Positions 1 to 8,726 of a stretch of DNA of 64,000 nucleotides are shown here, in pieces. Origin of the DNA: Streptomyces coeruleorubidus (GTDB lineage: Bacteria; Actinomycetota; Actinomycetes; Streptomycetales; Streptomycetaceae). Position 1 is the first letter of the stretch. Each line of letters starts with the position of its first letter. The notes under the pieces were generated by a model. That model ran no database searches, was not told where the DNA came from, and saw only the letters and a list, made by a program, of their open reading frames with translations. The position numbers and the translations under genes are program-made. Where the stretch lies: assembly GCF_028885415.1 (NCBI RefSeq), contig NZ_CP118527.1, positions 2,914,001 to 2,978,000 on the forward strand. Direction: 5' to 3'.

Positions 1-4
1 GCGT

Positions 5-910
5 TCAGTTCGGGGCTCCCAGGGGGTCAGAAGAGGAAGGCGGGCGCGAAGCGCTCGTCGGAAGGGTGGTGGCGGGCGACGGGTGGGCGGAGGCCGCGTG
101 GGCGGTCCAGGGGTCGGTGACCGTTTTCGAGACGTGGACGCGCAGGTCCCATCCGTGCCGGTCGGAGATCTCGTCGAGCTGGCTCGCGGCCAGCTCGCAC
201 CAGGGCCACTCGGTGGCCCAGTGCGCCGCGTCGAGCAGCGCGAGGGGGCTGTGGGCGCGGGCCTCGGAGACGGGGTGGTGGCGCAGGTCCGCCGTGAGGA
301 AGGCGTCGACGCCCGCCGCGCGTACCTGGTCGAAGAGGCTGTCGCCGGAGCCGCCGCTGACGGCTACGGTGCGCAGCACCGCCTCGGGGTCGCCGGCGAC
401 CCGGATGCCCTGCGCGGTGGCGGGCAGCCGCTCGGCGGCACGGGCGGCGAACTCGCGGACGGTCAGCGGATGGTCGAGGGCGCAGACGCGGCCCAGCCCC
501 CGGCGGCCCTCGGGGTCGGTCGGGTCCGGTACCAGCGGCCCGGTGATCCGCAGGTCCAGGGCGCCCGCGAGGGCGTCGGAGACGCCGGGGTCGGCGGTGT
601 CGGCGTTGGTGTGGGCGACGTGCAGCGCGATGTCGTTCTTGATGAGCGTGTGGACGACACGGCCCTTGAAGTGCGTCGCCGCGACCGTCGTCGTGCCGCG
701 CAGATAGAGCGGGTGGTGGGTGACGAGCAGGTCGGCGCCCAGCTTCACCGCCTCGTCGACGATCTCCTGGACCGGGTCGACGGCGAACAGCACGCGCGTG
801 ACCTCCTGGTCCGGGTCGCCCACGACGGTGCCGACCGCGTCCCAGGACTCGGCCCGCTCGGCGGGCCACAGGCTCTCCAGCGCGGCGATGACTTCAGACA
901 GACGGGGCAC
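5..910 (-). CDS. Nif3-like dinuclear metal center protein
   Basis: 301 aa, read on the minus strand and complete at the window edge. It matches the Nif3/YbgI/YqfO family (GTP cyclohydrolase I type 2-like), toroidal oligomers with a two-metal centre; the cellular reaction is still poorly defined. Visible family marks are the N-terminal SWDAVG segment, the metal-binding LLVTHHPLY near residue 60, the VAHTNAD segment near residue 97 and a C-terminal HWATEWP..E motif. The last 35 residues are Ser/Pro-rich and not family-like, so the tail is an extension or drifted. Family call is strong; physiological role unknown. Confidence 0.9.
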   Translation of the reverse strand: MPRLSEVIAALESLWPAERAESWDAVGTVVGDPDQEVTRVLFAVDPVQEIVDEAVKLGADLLVTHHPLYLRGTTTVAATHFKGRVVHTLIKNDIALHVAHTNADTADPGVSDALAGALDLRITGPLVPDPTDPEGRRGLGRVCALDHPLTVREFAARAAERLPATAQGIRVAGDPEAVLRTVAVSGGSGDSLFDQVRAAGVDAFLTADLRHHPVSEARAHSPLALLDAAHWATEWPWCELAASQLDEISDRHGWDLRVHVSKTVTDPWTAHAASAHPSPATTLPTSASRPPSSSDPLGAPN

Positions 911-1145
911 GGGTGCAAGGCTACCCGGCTGATCTGTGACGTTGAACCGCCACCGCCGCCCCCACTGCCGTCGTCACCGCCACCGCCCCCTGCCCCCTCA
1001 CCCGGCTGTCGCCCCGCCCAGCACACAAGCCCGCACATCCTCAGGCGAATCGTTCCTGGAACACCCTTATGTGTGAAGTCGGGAGCCAGCGGATTCCCCG
1101 CCCGCACGTACGAAAACTACGTTCGTCACTGGAGGTGACCGAACG

Positions 1146-2423
1146 ATGACAGCGTGTGTGATCGAGCCTTCGGCGGGACACGAGGACGCCGAGGCCGCGC
1201 CGGCAGGATGCACACTCACCGCGGACGGTGCCTACGCCGCACGCCTCGCGTCGGCCGGCGACTCCTGGTTCCCGGAGCGCTGGACCCTGGACGGTCCCGA
1301 GCCGTACGCGGTGCCCCTGCCCCGCAACCAGCCGGAGGAACCCGGCACCGAGGTGCAGCCGATGGGCGACGGGCGGGTCCTCATCCACCGCCTGGTGGCC
1401 GGGCGGCACGCCTTCTCGCTGCTGTACCCGACCGGGCCCGGCACCGGCGAGCTGGCCCTGGGCGTGGTCGAGTGCCCGGACGACACGGCCCGGCTGCGGC
1501 TGCTGCCGCCCGCTCCCGGCGGCCGGCGGGCGTACGCCCTGGCCGTCGGCCCGCGTTCGACGACGGTGTGGCTGGTGGCGGGCGGTGCCTTCGGGCCCGA
1601 GCGGCTGGCCGAGTTGCCCGGCCGCTGCTCGGGCGGGGTCTGGCTGGACCGTACGGGGCGGCTGCTGGCACTGGACCGGGAGACGGGCGGACGCACCAAG
1701 GCCGTCGTGGTGGACCTGGAGCGCGGCGGCGAGGTGTCGCCGCTGCTCCAGATCGCCGCCGACAGCGACGACCGGCTGCTGCTCGCCGACCACGACAGCG
1801 GGCTGCTGCTCATCCGCTCGGACGCGCCCTCGCCGGGGCAGGACCGGCTGGGCTGGGGTGTCCTGGGCAGCACAATGCCGGTGCGCTTCCCGGAGTGCCT
1901 GCGACTGCGGGACTGCACCGTCACGCCGTTCGCGATCCAGCCGGGGCAGATGCTGACGCCGGAGAGCTGCGCGGTGGCGCTGCGCGTCGACGGGCCGCGC
2001 GGCAGGTGGGTCGGCGTGTGGCGGCCGTCCGAGCGGCGGGTGCACCATCTCCCGGCGCCCGAGGGGTGGCTGGCGGGCACCGGCCTGTGGACGCCGGAGG
2101 GGGTGCTGCGTCTGCCGTACGCGACGGAGGCCGTGCCGTGCGGCGTGGCACAGGTGAGCCCGCCCGCGGCCGAAGCACCCGAGCCCGGCGCGCCCCCGGC
2201 GACAGGACACCCCCCGGAACCGGAACCCATTGCACCAGGACACCCCCCGGCTCCGGAACCCTCCGGGAACCCCCCGCAGCCGGCACGGCCCGCACAACCC
2301 GAACACCCCCCGCAGTCCCCACAACCCACCCCACCGGCCGATCCCGCTCCACCCCCGGCCCCCTCCACCCCCCGCCCGGTCCCGCTGCAACAGGCGCCAT
2401 TGGGACGGCTTGTAACGAACTAG
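1146..2423 (+). CDS. Hypothetical protein, WD40/propeller-like body with proline-rich tail
   Basis: 425 aa. The start is fixed by a strong GGAGGTGA Shine-Dalgarno 7 bases before the ATG. I do not recognise a named family. Residues 20-340 alternate short hydrophobic strands with turns (for example GDGRVLIHRLVAG, DRLLLADHDSGLLLIRSD) as in beta-propeller-like or repeat beta proteins. Residues 345-425 are a Pro/Glu/Ala-rich, probably disordered tail. No signal peptide or membrane segment is visible, so it is probably cytoplasmic. Related proteins are common in Streptomyces as unannotated genes; function unknown. Confidence 0.8.
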   Translation: MTACVIEPSAGHEDAEAAPAGCTLTADGAYAARLASAGDSWFPERWTLDGPEPYAVPLPRNQPEEPGTEVQPMGDGRVLIHRLVAGRHAFSLLYPTGPGTGELALGVVECPDDTARLRLLPPAPGGRRAYALAVGPRSTTVWLVAGGAFGPERLAELPGRCSGGVWLDRTGRLLALDRETGGRTKAVVVDLERGGEVSPLLQIAADSDDRLLLADHDSGLLLIRSDAPSPGQDRLGWGVLGSTMPVRFPECLRLRDCTVTPFAIQPGQMLTPESCAVALRVDGPRGRWVGVWRPSERRVHHLPAPEGWLAGTGLWTPEGVLRLPYATEAVPCGVAQVSPPAAEAPEPGAPPATGHPPEPEPIAPGHPPAPEPSGNPPQPARPAQPEHPPQSPQPTPPADPAPPPAPSTPRPVPLQQAPLGRLVTN

Positions 2424-2520
2424 TGCCGGTTGGCGTGGCCGCCTGGATCCGGGGTGCGGGGTGCCGGTTAAACTCGCCCGGCTGTAAGAAAGATCATGTT
2501 GACGGGGTGAATTCCATCCG

Positions 2521-2688
2521 ATGAGCGACGCCAGCACGAACCAGCCGCGCAATGCCGACGTCCAGGAGATCGCCGCCGGCCACGGCCGGCACCGTGGCGA
2601 GGTCTCCACGCAGGACAGCGAGACGGCTCCGCGCGGCCGTCACCGCAAGCCGGTGGCGGAGACCGAGCGGACCGAGACGGCGGCCTGA
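2521..2688 (+). CDS. Small conserved-type Streptomyces protein (55 aa)
   Basis: 55 aa, hydrophilic and charged, containing two similar GRHR segments (GHGRHRGEV and PRGRHRKPV). It starts with ATG about 12 bases after a GGGGTGA element and is followed at once by a terminator hairpin, which supports it as a separate real gene. No catalytic motif or transmembrane segment is seen. It resembles small streptomycete proteins of unknown function. Confidence rests on position, start signal and terminator rather than on a family. Confidence 0.6.
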   Translation: MSDASTNQPRNADVQEIAAGHGRHRGEVSTQDSETAPRGRHRKPVAETERTETAA

Positions 2689-2712
2689 CGGAACGTCAGT
2701 GACCGGACGGTG

Positions 2713-2747
2713 AACGGTCCCACCCCTATGTGACGGGTGGGGCCGTT
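2713..2747. terminator. Intergenic hairpin terminator
   Basis: A 13-base inverted repeat with one mismatch (AACGGTCCCACCC / GGGTGGGGCCGTT) and an 8-base loop lies between the small plus-strand gene ending at 2688 and the minus-strand SDR gene ending at 2804. Convergent placement suggests it stops transcription from both sides. Confidence 0.75.
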
Positions 2748-2803
2748 TCCCGTTCTTCACCGCGCCTCAGCCCCTGGCGTCAGCCGCGCCTCAGCCCCGG
2801 TCC

Positions 2804-3745
2804 TCAGTCGCGCTTCAGCCCCAGCACCTCCGCCGCCGCGAACGTCTCCCCCGCCGGCCGGTCCGCGTAGTACGGCCCGAGGACGGCCTCCAGTTCGTCG
2901 TACGTGAAGGTGTCCTGCTTGGTGTCGAACCGGGCGGCGACGCGCGGCCGTTCGACGACGGCCACCATGCCGCCGTGCACCACGAGGAGCTGTCCGTTCA
3001 CATGGGCGGCGGCGGGCGAGGCCAGATAGCCGACGAGCGGGGCGACGTGCTCGGGGGCGAGCGGGTCGAGGCCGCCCGCGGAGGGCTGTTCGACACCCGC
3101 GAAGACGTCCTCGGTCATCCGGGTGCGGGCGCGCGGGCAGATCGCGTTGGCCGTGACGCCGTACTTGCCGAGGGCGAGGGCCGTGGAGGTGGTCAGGCCG
3201 ACGATCCCGCCCTTGGCGGCTGCGTAGTTGGGCTGCCCGGCGGAGCCGGCGAGGAACGCCTCGGAGGAGGTGTTCACGATCCGCCCGTACACCGGCTCCC
3301 CGGCCCGCTTGGACCGCTCCCGCCAGTGGGCGGCGGCGAACCGGATGGTGTTGAAGTGCCCCTTGAGGTGCACGCGGAGCACGGCGTCCCACTCCTCCTC
3401 GGCCATCGAGAACACCATGCGGTCGCGCAGGATGCCCGCGTTGTTGACGAGGATGTCGAGCTTGCCGAACTCGGCGACGGCCGACTCGACCAGTTCGCGC
3501 GCCTGCCCGAAGTCGGAGACGTCGCCGGTGTGTGCGAGCGCGCTCCCGCCCGCCGCGCGGATCTCGGCGGCGACCTCCTCGGCGGGCCCGGCCGAGGCCT
3601 CGCCGGTGCCGTCGCGGCCGGGCTGCCCGTAGTCGTTGACGACCACGGCGGCGCCGAGCCGGGCGAGTTCCAGCGCCTCGGCACGGCCGAGCCCACGGCC
3701 CGCACCCGTGACGATCGCGGACAGTCCCTTCAGCGGCAGCGGCAT
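2804..3745 (-). CDS. Short-chain dehydrogenase/reductase, sterol-catabolism type
   Basis: 313 aa classical SDR: the TGAGRGLG cofactor loop (residues 13-20), NNAGILRD near residue 100, and a catalytic Ser...YAAAK near residue 170. The NDYG after the second strand suggests NAD(H). It resembles the peroxisomal multifunctional enzyme type 2/17-beta-HSD4 dehydrogenase half and mycobacterial Hsd4A/Rv3548c-type SDRs that oxidise 3-hydroxyacyl-CoA intermediates. It is the last gene of a minus-strand operon (hydratase, ADH, SDR), 10 bases after the ADH, so a hydratase plus dehydrogenase pair for beta-oxidation is plausible. Substrate is inferred from context; a general 3-oxoacyl reductase role remains possible. 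Confidence 0.85.
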   Translation of the reverse strand: MPLPLKGLSAIVTGAGRGLGRAEALELARLGAAVVVNDYGQPGRDGTGEASAGPAEEVAAEIRAAGGSALAHTGDVSDFGQARELVESAVAEFGKLDILVNNAGILRDRMVFSMAEEEWDAVLRVHLKGHFNTIRFAAAHWRERSKRAGEPVYGRIVNTSSEAFLAGSAGQPNYAAAKGGIVGLTTSTALALGKYGVTANAICPRARTRMTEDVFAGVEQPSAGGLDPLAPEHVAPLVGYLASPAAAHVNGQLLVVHGGMVAVVERPRVAARFDTKQDTFTYDELEAVLGPYYADRPAGETFAAAEVLGLKRD

Positions 3746-3755
3746 GGCGGTGTCC

Positions 3756-4832
3756 TCACATCTCGATGCACGTACGCAGGGCGGTCCCGGTCCGCATCTG
3801 GTCCAGGGCCTCGTTGATGTCGGCGAAGGGGACCCGGTGGGTGATCAGGCCCGCCAGGTCGACACGGCCCGCGCGCCACAGGGCGATGGTGCGTTCGTAG
3901 GAGCGCAGGATGTCGCCGCCGCCGTACATGGACGGCAGGATCCGCTTCTCGTCGAAGAACAGCTCGAACATGTTCAGCTGGAGGAAGTCGTCCATGGCGC
4001 CCGCGCCGACCACGACGAGGGTGCCGCCGCGCCGGGTGGTGTCGTAGGCGGTCCGTGCCGTGGCGGACTTGCCGACGACCTCGAAGACGTAGTCGAACCC
4101 CTCACCGGCGGTGACCTGCTGCTTGGCGTCGGGCAGTTCGTCGGGCGAGACGGCCTTCGTGGCCCCGAACCGCAGGGCCGCCTCACGCCGGGAGACGACC
4201 GGATCGACGGCGACGATCTCGGCGGCCCCGCGCAGCCGGGCCCCCTGGATCACGGAGATGCCCACGCCCCCGCACCCGATGACCGCCACCGACGAACCGG
4301 CCTCCACGTCGGCCGTGTTGAGCGCGGCGCCCAGACCGGTCGTCACCCCGCAGCCGATGAGGGCGGCGATGTCGAAGGGCAGGTCGTCGGGTATCGGCAC
4401 CGCGCACCCGGCGTCGACGACGACCTCCTCGGTGAACGTACCGGTGCCGGCCATGCCGAAGACGTCCCCGGCGGGCCGCCTGAAGTTGGGGGTGCCCGCG
4501 TTCATGAACCCGGCCAGGCACAGCTCGGTCTGTCCGCGCTTGCAGGCGGGGCAGGCGCCGCAGGCGGGCAGCCAGCACACGACGACCCGGTCACCGGCCG
4601 TCAAGTGGCCGACGCCTTCGCCGACTTCGAGGATCTCGCCCGCCCCCTCGTGCCCGGGGACGAACGGCCCGGGCTGCGGCAGCACCCCGCTCATCGCCGA
4701 CAGGTCCGAGTGGCACAACCCCGTGGCGCGCACCCGGATCCGCACCTTGCCGGGTCCGAACCCCACCGCCTCGACGTCGTCGAGGACCTCCAGCTTGTCC
4801 TGGCCGATCTCGTGCAGTACGGCTGCGCGCAT
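3756..4832 (-). CDS. Zinc-dependent alcohol dehydrogenase (MDR superfamily)
   Basis: 358 aa zinc MDR enzyme. Catalytic zinc ligands are visible in GLCHSD (about residue 37) and PGHEGAGE (about residue 59). The structural zinc cluster is CGACPACKRGQTELC, and the Rossmann loop is GCGGVG. It is closest in character to mycobacterial AdhD/class III-like enzymes. It probably oxidises or reduces a side-chain alcohol or aldehyde with NAD(H). It sits between the hydratase and SDR genes (31-base and 10-base gaps), so all three should share the promoter and palindromic operator near 5803. The sterol side-chain substrate is an inference from the neighbours. Confidence 0.85.
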   Translation of the reverse strand: MRAAVLHEIGQDKLEVLDDVEAVGFGPGKVRIRVRATGLCHSDLSAMSGVLPQPGPFVPGHEGAGEILEVGEGVGHLTAGDRVVVCWLPACGACPACKRGQTELCLAGFMNAGTPNFRRPAGDVFGMAGTGTFTEEVVVDAGCAVPIPDDLPFDIAALIGCGVTTGLGAALNTADVEAGSSVAVIGCGGVGISVIQGARLRGAAEIVAVDPVVSRREAALRFGATKAVSPDELPDAKQQVTAGEGFDYVFEVVGKSATARTAYDTTRRGGTLVVVGAGAMDDFLQLNMFELFFDEKRILPSMYGGGDILRSYERTIALWRAGRVDLAGLITHRVPFADINEALDQMRTGTALRTCIEM

Positions 4833-4863
4833 GGTGCGGCTCCCCTCGTACGGCGTTCTGGAC

Positions 4864-5721
4864 TCAGGTGTGTTCGACGATGGTGTCGGCGAGGACGGGC
4901 GTGTCGTCCCTCTCGGCGGCGCTCACGGCGACCCGGACCTCGCCGTCCCGGCGCCACATGCGGATCCGCAGCGTCTCCCCCGGGTAGACGACCCCGGCGA
5001 ACCGGGTGGCGTACGACCGGACCCGGGTCACGTCCCCGTCGAGCAGCGTGCCGACGACCGCCTTGAGCGTCATGCCGTAGGTGCACAGCCCGTGCAGGAT
5101 GGGCCGGTCGAACCCGGCGCGCTTGGCGAAATCGGGGTCGGCGTGCAGTGGGTTCCAGTCGCCGGAGAGGCGGTAGAGCAGGGCCTGGTCCTCGCGGACG
5201 TGCCGCTCGACGACCCGGTCCGGCTCACCGGCGGGCGGATCGAGCCGGGTGGACGGGCCGCGGTCGCCGCCCCAGCCGCCCTCTCCCCGTACGTAGATCT
5301 GCGCGTCGTTGGTCCACAACGGCCCGTCGTCGTCGGCGACTTCCGTCCGCATGACGAGGACGGCCGCCTTGCCCTTGTCGTACACGGCGGCGATCCGGCC
5401 GGTGGCCCTCGCGCGCCCCCGGGCCGGGATGGGGCGATGGATCCTCAGGCTCTGCCCGCCATGGAGGACGCGGGCGAGGTCGACCTCGACGCCGGGCATG
5501 GACAGGCCGCTGATCACCCCGGGGGATCCGGCGCCCGCGACGGTGGCGAAGCTCGGCAGGACGTGCAGCCGGGACTCCAGGGCGTAGCGCAGCTCGTCGG
5601 GGTCGGTGGCGGGGACGCCCGCGCCGATGCCCAGGTGGTAGAGCTGCACGTCCTTGTGGTCCCAGGAGAGCTCGCCGGTCCGGGGTTCGGCGGCGAGCGC
5701 CTTGGCTGCGTCGATGGGCAT
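4864..5721 (-). CDS. MaoC-type enoyl-CoA hydratase (Hsd4B/ChsH3-like)
   Basis: 285 aa double hot-dog hydratase-2 protein. The R-hydratase signature is clear: YRLSGDWNPLHADP followed by AGFDRPILHGLCTYG, with the catalytic Asp and His in the first block. The N-terminus (MPID...DVQLYHLGIGAG) resembles M. tuberculosis Rv3538, which hydrates enoyl-CoA intermediates in cholesterol side-chain breakdown. It is the first gene of the operon; the ATG lies 82 bases downstream of a perfect palindrome matching the KstR consensus. It is equally similar in layout to the hydratase half of eukaryotic MFE-2. The exact acyl-CoA substrate is inferred. Confidence 0.88.
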   Translation of the reverse strand: MPIDAAKALAAEPRTGELSWDHKDVQLYHLGIGAGVPATDPDELRYALESRLHVLPSFATVAGAGSPGVISGLSMPGVEVDLARVLHGGQSLRIHRPIPARGRARATGRIAAVYDKGKAAVLVMRTEVADDDGPLWTNDAQIYVRGEGGWGGDRGPSTRLDPPAGEPDRVVERHVREDQALLYRLSGDWNPLHADPDFAKRAGFDRPILHGLCTYGMTLKAVVGTLLDGDVTRVRSYATRFAGVVYPGETLRIRMWRRDGEVRVAVSAAERDDTPVLADTIVEHT

Positions 5722-5800
5722 GGGGCTCCTGATCGCCGAGGGAAAGACCTCGGCACGGCCGTCCGCACCGTCGGCCGCGCCGAGGCCTGTCTGGGGCCGA

Positions 5801-5818
5801 ACTGGAACGCGTTCCAGT
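5801..5818. promoter_or_regulatory. KstR-like operator (perfect 18-bp palindrome)
   Basis: ACTGGAACGCGTTCCAGT is an exact inverted repeat. Its core TGGAACGCGTTCCA (5803-5816) matches every fixed position of the KstR consensus TnnAACnnGTTnnA, recalled from mycobacterial work. It lies 82 bases upstream of the hydratase ATG, where a repressor would block the operon promoter. A KstR homologue is encoded at 24057 in this window. Confidence 0.75.
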
Positions 5819-5977
5819 CCTGCGCCCTCTGTATAGCCCAGGCCCCCACACTTGTGAAGGCTCCTGACGCCATGTCAGATCGTGGCGAGGTCGGGGGCAG
5901 GCCGATGACATTTGTCCTGCCGAACTCCGTACAACCGCATCTGCCCCCGGCCACCGCGGATCCGTAGCGTCACTGCC

Positions 5978-7324
5978 ATGACCACGCAGACCCAGCGAGC
6001 CGTCAGGCGCCGCTTCGAGGCGACCCGGGCGGCCGTCCGGCAGGCCCGGGAGCACCGGCGCTCCTACGCCGCGAACAAGACGCGGCTCAAGGCCGAGTGG
6101 CGAGCCGCCCGGAGAGCGGGCGAGCTCCCCGAGCACCCCGGTCCGCCGCCCAGCGGGGTCACCCTGCTGCCGTGGTTGCTGATGGGGATGGGCGCCTTCT
6201 CCAACCTCTTCCAGGACCGGACGCCGAACCCGTGGATCGGCGGGCTCGGCCTGCTCGCCTTCAACACCCTCTACATCTACGTGGCGTTCCGCTCGTTCCA
6301 CAGGGAGAAGCGCGAGGCCCGCTCCACCCGGGTGGCCCACGTCCTGCTGACGGCCGTGACCTGCGCGCTCGCCGCCGGCTACGGCGGCAACTGGCTGCTG
6401 CTCTTCCCCCTGCTCGGCCTCGCGACGGGCGCGGCCCTGCGCCTGTCCTACCTGCGGCCCGCGGGTACGGCGGTGGCGGTGCTGGCCGGTGCGGTGTCCT
6501 GCTTCCACGACGGCTGGGGCGGCCTCGACACCGCGTACGCCACGTGGATCTCTACGATGGTGACGGCGGCGATCATGCGGCTCTCCGAGGCGGTGCGCGA
6601 ACTGCGCGCGGCCCGCGAGGAACTGGCCCGCCGGGCGGTCGAGAAGGAGCGGCTCCGCTTCTCCCGTGACCTGCACGATCTGCTCGGGCACACGATGTCG
6701 GTGATCGTCGTGAAGTCGGAGGCGGCCCGTCGCCTGGCCGCCCGCGATCTGGATGCCGCGCTGGCCCAGATCACGGACATCGAGTCCGTGGGCCGCCAGG
6801 CGCTGACGGAGATCCGGGAGGCCGTGACCGGCTACCGCCAGGGCAGCCTGAACACGGAACTGGACCGCGCGCACTCGGCCCTGACGGCGGCGGGCATCAC
6901 CCTCGCCGTGACCCGCTCGGGCCCTCAGCCCGGGCCGCAGGCCGAGGCGCTGCTGGGGTGGGTGGTACGGGAGGCGGTCACGAACGTCGTGCGGCACAGC
7001 GGGGCGGGCCGTTGCGAGATCACGCTGTCGGGTGGGGCGGAGCGGGTGCGGCTGTCCGTGGTGGACGACGGGGTCGGGGCGGTCGCCGACGGCACGGGCG
7101 GGAGCGGTGAGGCATGCGGCGGGCCCGAAGGTGTGGGCGGTGGGCCCGGCGGCGCGGGTGCCCGCGCCGGCACGGGGCTGACAGGCCTGACGGAGCGTCT
7201 CGCCGCGGCGGGCGGTTCGCTGACGGCGGGGCCGCAGGCCAGGGGCGGATTCGCCGTGTCGGCGGAACTCCCGCTCGATGCCGACGCGACGGACGTGCGC
7301 TCGGCCGTGGCGGAACGGGCGTGA
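5978..7324 (+). CDS. Two-component sensor histidine kinase (DesK/NarL type)
   Basis: 448 aa. The N-terminal 50 residues are basic and cytoplasmic, followed by about five membrane segments (roughly residues 50-205), a short coiled coil (RELRAAREELARRAVEKERL), the HisKA_3 phospho-acceptor helix FSRDLHDLLGH with His near residue 233, and a HATPase domain containing REAVTNVVRHS and GTGLTGLTERL. This is the DesK-like class that pairs with LuxR-type response regulators. Its likely partner is the regulator at 8723, separated from it by a polysaccharide pyruvyl transferase gene. The membrane topology suggests sensing of a membrane or lipid state, but the signal is unknown. Confidence 0.92.
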   Translation: MTTQTQRAVRRRFEATRAAVRQAREHRRSYAANKTRLKAEWRAARRAGELPEHPGPPPSGVTLLPWLLMGMGAFSNLFQDRTPNPWIGGLGLLAFNTLYIYVAFRSFHREKREARSTRVAHVLLTAVTCALAAGYGGNWLLLFPLLGLATGAALRLSYLRPAGTAVAVLAGAVSCFHDGWGGLDTAYATWISTMVTAAIMRLSEAVRELRAAREELARRAVEKERLRFSRDLHDLLGHTMSVIVVKSEAARRLAARDLDAALAQITDIESVGRQALTEIREAVTGYRQGSLNTELDRAHSALTAAGITLAVTRSGPQPGPQAEALLGWVVREAVTNVVRHSGAGRCEITLSGGAERVRLSVVDDGVGAVADGTGGSGEACGGPEGVGGGPGGAGARAGTGLTGLTERLAAAGGSLTAGPQARGGFAVSAELPLDADATDVRSAVAERA

Positions 7325-7490
7325 CGGTTCGCCTCACGACGCCGCAGGGCCGGTCCGGGGGCCGGTTGTTCGTCCCCGGCGAGCGGGGGGCGGGACGCCG
7401 TACGCCCCACGTCGGCGTGTACGTTGGCCGATGGTCCGCGCCACACGTACACGTGGACGGCGCCGGCAACTGCTAGGGGAAATGGAGCAC

Positions 7491-8726
7491 ATGGCACGCG
7501 TCGCCGTCATCACCGCGCCGAACATCGGGTACCGCAACACCGGCATGCTGACCGTCGACTTGGCGTTCGAGTCCCTGCGGCGGCGTATGACCCCCGAGAT
7601 CGACGCCACCTGGTACACCCTGCACACGCCGGAGACCGTGCCCCTGCGCGAGTGCGCGCGAGGCACCGGCTTCCCGTTCCGTTTCCACCCCCTGGCCGAG
7701 CACCTCGACACGCTCCGCGACCACGACGCGGTCGTCTTCTGGGGCGACTTCCTCCACACCCGGCACTACCTGGAGCAGGACGCGACCAACCGCCTGCTCG
7801 ACTTCGGTTTCGCCGAGGACCGTGACGCGGCCAGGAGCCTGCTGAACCGCACCCTGCTGTTCGCGGACCAGCCGGACGAGCTCCTCGCGCGGACCCTCAG
7901 CTACGGCGGGACGATCCTGCACAACTCGCAGTCCGACTACGAGGACTTCGAGGACAAGGAATACGGCCCCCTGTTCTCACGCCTGGTGACGCGCAGCCGC
8001 CGCGTGTGGGTGCGTGACCCGCTCTCGGCCGCGAAGATCGCGCACCTGCGCCGGGACCGTACCACCGACTACTTCGGTTCGGACGCGGCGCTGCTGTCCC
8101 GCCCGGGCGACCTCGACCACCTCCCCACGACGGAATGGTCCCGGGCGGTCCCGGACGGCGGTGCGATCGGCGTGTTCCTCGGTGCCCGGACGCGGATCCC
8201 CGAGTGGCTGCCCGCCTTCTGCCGGGACCTGTCCGAGCGTCTGGGCGCCCCGCTCGAATGGCTGCCCTGGTTCGACCGGGACATCCCCGCTCCGGTCGGC
8301 CACATCGCGCAGCGCCCGGGCCCGCACACCATCGGGGACCTGGTGGGGGTCCTCCCCCGCTACCGCCTGGTCATCACGGACACCTACCACCTGTGCGTCA
8401 ACGCCTGGGGCGCCGGCACCCCCGCGGTGTGCGTCGGCGCGCCCGAGCCGGCCCCCAAGACCCACGACGACTACCTGACGCTGAGCGATGTGAAGAAGCA
8501 CGTCTTCCACATGGCTTACGACGCGACGGACTTCTACGTGTCGACCCTCCCCGACAGCCGGGAGGGCCACGAGCGGCGCATCGGCCGGCTGGCACGCCTG
8601 GTGGAGGGCGGCGGGGCCGAGGCCGTGGCCAGCCGCATCCGCGATCACGCCGACCATTCGGCGGCCGCGTTCACCGGGACGCTGGCCTCGTTGCTCGACG
8701 CGCCCGGCCCCACCCTTGCCCCGTGA
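7491..8726 (+). CDS. Polysaccharide pyruvyl transferase family protein
   Basis: 411 aa. The C-terminal half carries the GT-B-like pyruvyl-transferase pattern: GVFLGARTRIPEWL, then RYRLVITDTYHLCVNAWGAGTPAVCVG, resembling the WcaK/CsaB SHHALIxALAxGxP region. The family transfers pyruvate from phosphoenolpyruvate to sugar hydroxyls as ketals on exopolysaccharide or cell-wall glycans. The ATG at 7491 was chosen because GGGGAA lies 9 bases upstream; an in-frame ATG at 7482 is possible. Its stop overlaps the start of the response regulator (GTGA), so the two are translationally coupled. Acceptor glycan unknown. Confidence 0.8.
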   Translation: MARVAVITAPNIGYRNTGMLTVDLAFESLRRRMTPEIDATWYTLHTPETVPLRECARGTGFPFRFHPLAEHLDTLRDHDAVVFWGDFLHTRHYLEQDATNRLLDFGFAEDRDAARSLLNRTLLFADQPDELLARTLSYGGTILHNSQSDYEDFEDKEYGPLFSRLVTRSRRVWVRDPLSAAKIAHLRRDRTTDYFGSDAALLSRPGDLDHLPTTEWSRAVPDGGAIGVFLGARTRIPEWLPAFCRDLSERLGAPLEWLPWFDRDIPAPVGHIAQRPGPHTIGDLVGVLPRYRLVITDTYHLCVNAWGAGTPAVCVGAPEPAPKTHDDYLTLSDVKKHVFHMAYDATDFYVSTLPDSREGHERRIGRLARLVEGGGAEAVASRIRDHADHSAAAFTGTLASLLDAPGPTLAP

